Part shown: piece by piece, positions 60,626 to 64,000 of the stretch
How positions within the stretch are numbered: the first letter of the stretch is position 1
Layout: every line of letters starts with the position of its first letter
Source of the DNA: Rallus limicola
Lineage: Eukaryota; Chordata; Aves; Gruiformes; Rallidae
Direction: 5' to 3'
Length of the DNA stretch: 64,000 nucleotides
NCBI GenBank assembly: GCA_022605955.1
Contig: JAKCOZ010000003.1
Location: forward strand, 13,463,331-13,527,330
Program-made: the position numbers and the translations under genes
The notes under the pieces: generated by a model
What the model was told of the DNA's origin: nothing
The model's database searches: none
Seen by the model: only the letters and a program-made list of their open reading frames with translations

Positions 60626-61384
60626 GTGGTTGACCAGATTGACACATTGACATCTGACCTGCAGCTGGAGGATGAGATGACAGACAGTTCCAAAACAGAC
60701 ACACTCAACAGCAGCTCCAGCAGCACAACAGCATCCAGCTTGGAGAAAGTCAAGGTGCGGGGCAGTGCACCACTCATAAAGCCACCCGCGCACCCTTCTG
60801 CTATCCTCACCGTGCTGCGGAAGCCAAATCCACCCCCGCCTCCACCACGACTGACACCCGTCAAGTGTGATGAGCCTCCAAGGCTGTCTCCTTCGGCCAA
60901 CCCTGTCAAGACTAATGGTACCCTCCTGCGAAATGGGGGCTTGCCAGTTGGCCCCAACCGCATCCCAAATGGAGATGTATGCTGTATACCGAACAGTAAT
61001 TTGGAGAAAGTTGCAATGCAGCCTCTGATGCACAGACCTGAGAAAGAGCGGTGTCCTCAGCCAGGAGCAAGGGAACGAGTACGATTTAGTGAAAAAGTGC
61101 AGTACCATGGCTATTGCCCTGACTGTGATGTTCGGTATAACATTAAAAACAGGGAGGTGCACTTGCACAGTGAGCCTGCCCGTGTTATGGGAAAGCTGCC
61201 ACACCAGTGCCCTCCTCTGCCACCTCCGCCACCTCCACTCCCTCCATTTCCTCTGGAAAATGGAGGGTTGGGGATTAGTCCCAGTAATAGCTTTCCTCCT
61301 CCGAGACCTGTGACTGTGCCTCCACAAACCGCACCAAAACCCCAGAAGACCATCTTGAGGAAATCAACCACTACAACAGTGTGA
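60626..61384 (+). CDS. PRR16: PRR16 (Largen), terminal coding exon, 252 residues
   Basis: This is the large last coding exon of proline-rich protein 16, also called Largen, reported to raise cell size by promoting translation and mitochondrial activity. Full proteins are about 304 residues; the missing 53 or so are on the upstream exon. Order within the exon: VVDQIDTLTSDLQLEDEM (1-18), the end of a predicted helical segment; a Ser/Thr-rich stretch (21-38); a proline run at 67-74; NGTLLRNGGLP (97-107); the block ERVRFSEKVQYHGYCPDCD (150-168), with an RVxF-type motif at 151-154 and a CxxC at 164-167; a second proline-rich segment (196-219); and the end KTILRKSTTTTV with a class I PDZ-ligand-like terminus. 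The stop is TGA at 61382-61384. The frame is intact. The same N-terminal and RVRF blocks occur in the paralogous inhibitory-synapse protein INSYN1 (from memory). Confidence 0.97.
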   Translation: MVDQIDTLTSDLQLEDEMTDSSKTDTLNSSSSSTTASSLEKVKVRGSAPLIKPPAHPSAILTVLRKPNPPPPPPRLTPVKCDEPPRLSPSANPVKTNGTLLRNGGLPVGPNRIPNGDVCCIPNSNLEKVAMQPLMHRPEKERCPQPGARERVRFSEKVQYHGYCPDCDVRYNIKNREVHLHSEPARVMGKLPHQCPPLPPPPPPLPPFPLENGGLGISPSNSFPPPRPVTVPPQTAPKPQKTILRKSTTTTV

Positions 61385-61461
61385 TGTATGCCACTTGAAA
61401 CAATTCTTTCTTTTTTCCTATATATAAACATAAATAGGTAATGAGCACTTTCAACTTGAGC

Positions 61462-61467
61462 AATAAA
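61462..61467 (+). terminator. PRR16: Candidate poly(A) signal AATAAA (proximal)
   Basis: Canonical hexamer 78 bases after the PRR16 stop; would give a very short 3' UTR. Confidence 0.35.
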
Positions 61468-63828
61468 AAGACCCAATGTATTACTCCCCGTATTGAGTGA
61501 AGTGGCATAAAAATCACATGGTAAGTACAAAGAGGAATGCTTGTGGATCTTATGTCTTTTCACTAGAGTGCTGATTCATGAGAGATTTTGGTCTGTCTAA
61601 CAGAAGGGAATAACCATTGCACCTGGGTTCTGGGAAACTTCTGGTTTGTGGAGTACCAGATAACTGCTTTTGACTGAATTCTAGAAAATCCATTTTTCTC
61701 TGCTTGACTGCTTGAGCAAAGGCATTGTGTGTGGACTGTTGCAATAGGAGGTAATCATTTGACTTTCAGGCAGCTTGAGCTTTGGTAGGGAAGTAGGAAG
61801 GAATTGAAAGGTATGTTATATGGCTTTGGAAAGCTAAATTATCTCGTTTTGTTTCTCACTTGCTCAGTGTGCTTCAGCCAAGGTGAAGTACAGAGTTTTC
61901 AAATAAGCAGGGATATTTCATTCAGTTCCCCCCTATTTTCACTGCTCCATCTGCAAAACTGTAGTAATATTCTATCTCATGAGTGATGTTGGTTGATTAA
62001 AACAACAAAACACAGTCCTGCATTTTTGAGAAAGCTTTTGTCTGGAGCAAATTTCTTTTGGAAGGCAAAGAAAATTTTGCCTAAGGCCTTCAGGGACATC
62101 CACTTAATTCATGTAAAGAGCTTTGAAGTTGAAAATCTCTGTGCAATTATGAAGCATTAACATGCAAAACAAGATATTTTACATGTTATCACATTTTGAT
62201 GGTGAACCCAATTAATATTTTTACCAGTTGAAAAAAAAGTCCCAAGTATTTTTTAAATTATTTTATTAAAGGATATTCTTTTACTCTCACAAAGAATTGT
62301 TGGGATCTAGAGTTTTAAAACATCCAATCAGTGAAGAAAATCCATTAATGATCCTCCTATTCACTGAAGTTTTTTCCAAATTAATCTCAGGTGACCTAAT
62401 AGCAGATGCTATATAAAACCAGTATAATTTTTTCAGCTGAAATTTAAGGCATACCCTAGAAAAACAGATAAAACTCGACAAAATAGATTTTTAATTTAAA
62501 TTTCAATTTACCTGCAGTAGCAGGTATTGAATGGAAAACCAATTGTCAAGCAGTTTCCCTATATACACTTTATAGTGTGTTCAAAATATTTAAAACAAAA
62601 TAAGAATAATCACAGCAAAATTTCTCACGGCTAACAACCCTTTGAAAACCCTTTGTAGTAAAGAAAGATTATATTTCATGCAAATATACATTTAGGATCT
62701 AAAGCTTCATGTTGTATCCTTTGCATTAAAGTGGCAAAGCAAGGATATAATCTCAAGTGTTTTATCCTGATTTCTCCAAGTGCTCCCCATGTGCTTAGGA
62801 TGCATTTTACATTTTGCATTATTTGACTTTATTTACTGTAATGAAAGCTGTTGTCAAGTGAAGTCATAACACTTTCAGCAAGATGTGGTAACTTGTTCTG
62901 CATGCATACAAGATCTTTGCTGCTCAAATTCAGTTTCAGGTGGGTTTCTGCTCATGCCCTGGGACTCCACCATACCTTGCTTGTACATTGAAAACTACAT
63001 TTAAAATCACCAGAACAATGTGTTGACATACCTACATTGTGTATCTACAGGTTTCCCTTTTAAAAAGAAAACTTTTGGCATCTGTTTGACTTCATTGCTA
63101 CTGTGGAGACCATATAACAACTGTTACATGCTAGTTTAATTTTTTTTTTCCTTCTTAAAAGGGCTATTATATACAAGAAATTACAGGATAATGCAAATCA
63201 ACACTGCATATTATATAGAAAAAATATTTCTATTATTTCACCTTAAATTGGAGGAAATATCACTGAATAATTTTAGAGGAGTCTGCTCCACTTCTGCTCT
63301 TCCCTCACTTGGCTCCATTTTCCATTACATAATCATCTCTTGTAGCAGAGCACAGTATTTCTCCTCTGGATTCTGACCTTGGACTCACCACAGTCCCATG
63401 AACATGTTAGTACCTCCAGATTAGATGCTGCACTCAATGGGTGTGCATTGATATTTATGTACAGTTCAGTTTTGTTGCAGTGTTAACTTCACAATTCTCA
63501 GCTCTGGGAAGTTTAAATGCATCAGTCTTTCAGCATTTCGTGTTCAATTTTGGTGTCCTGCACTTCGTCCCTTCTTTCAGAGGCACTTTCTTTTCTCTTT
63601 CCCCATGGTTCCTCCTGAGTACGCTTTCATAGAATATGCCCTTTTCTATACATTTTCATGAGGGAGGAAAAGTGCTGTGCTATTAAAAAAATATATATAA
63701 AATGCAACTGGTCTGTGTTAAATCATGCTATGTTGAATCAGTTCTGCTTTAATGAGAGTGTCTCTGGCCTGCATCCTATTGTAAGGTAATTTAATCAAAA
63801 TAACAGTTTCACATTATTAACATGTCAG

Positions 63829-63834
63829 AATAAA
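63829..63834 (+). terminator. PRR16: Candidate poly(A) signal AATAAA (distal)
   Basis: Canonical hexamer about 2.4 kb after the stop; a second follows at 63914-63919. Either could end a long 3' UTR. Confidence 0.35.
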
Positions 63835-64000
63835 ATTCAAGTTAAAACAGGTAAACTTGCAAAGCTTGGGAAACAGTTAACATCAAGCTTTGCAGCACTG
63901 TCTGGAAAATGCTAATAAATATAACAAAAGAAAGAATGCAGTCCTACATTCAGCCGGCAGTGTTTTTTACATTTGTGTTACGTATATACTCTCTGTGAAA

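Larger units (their letters stand above)
61385..64000 (+). other. PRR16: PRR16 3' UTR and downstream flank; end not determined
   Basis: No further coding sequence is seen. Possible poly(A) signals in PRR16 sense are AATAAA at 61462-61467 (only about 80 bases after the stop), ATTAAA at 61996, 62265, 62725 and 63682, and AATAAA at 63829-63834 and 63914-63919. Which one is used cannot be told from sequence. No transposon is recognised, in keeping with a UTR under some constraint. Confidence 0.6.

Noticed and set aside
60472..61563. Long open frames opposite or out of frame with the PRR16 exon (up to 249 codons)
   Set aside because: They mirror the proline- and serine-rich coding strand; their Arg/Trp/Gly-rich translations match no family.
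1..64000. tRNA, rRNA, CRISPR arrays, operons, riboswitches
   Set aside because: None seen; the window is vertebrate nuclear DNA and such prokaryotic features are not expected.

Overview
This is a bird nuclear genome window, about 95% non-coding. The evidence for a bird is the dominant repeats: CR1 LINEs, whose 3' ends carry the ATTCTATGAT-type tail, and solo endogenous-retrovirus LTRs of well-known avian types (ends such as TGTGCTGGTTTTG and GGTTAAACCACGACA). The only recognisable protein-coding sequence is one exon. The species cannot be fixed. From remembered synteny with human 5q23, a Z-chromosome location is plausible but is not shown by the sequence.

The single confident gene is the last coding exon of PRR16 (Largen), at 60626-61384 on the + strand. 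It has a clear splice acceptor and encodes 252 residues. The first coding exon, roughly 53 codons in mammals, was not found, so positions 1-60625 are read as the 3' part of a very long first intron. 61385 onward is 3' UTR and flank with several possible poly(A) signals.

The intron is AT-rich and dotted with repeats. Four solo or fragmentary LTRs lie at 8051-9302 (minus, clean 5-bp target duplication), 16951-17796 (plus, split by a CR1), 18826-19237 (plus) and 56903-57490 (plus). A short LTR-like scrap is at 14337-14420. CR1 pieces are at 10825, 17048, 19340, 19573, 23436 and 42397 (plus) and at 26080, 35625, 38773, 53734 and 58570 (minus). All are 5'-truncated or decayed; none is coding-competent. 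A 79-bp element with near-perfect terminal inverted repeats is at 9491-9569. Small tandem duplications and microsatellites fill some of the rest.

Two patches stand out as non-repetitive and CpG-retaining: 120-345, with a protein-like open frame on the minus strand, and 46265-46510. They are the best candidates for unannotated exons or conserved regulatory elements. I see no prokaryotic features, CRISPR array, tRNA, rRNA or obvious ncRNA gene. No novel multi-gene system is present; the most interesting leads are the two patches and the docking motifs in the PRR16 exon.
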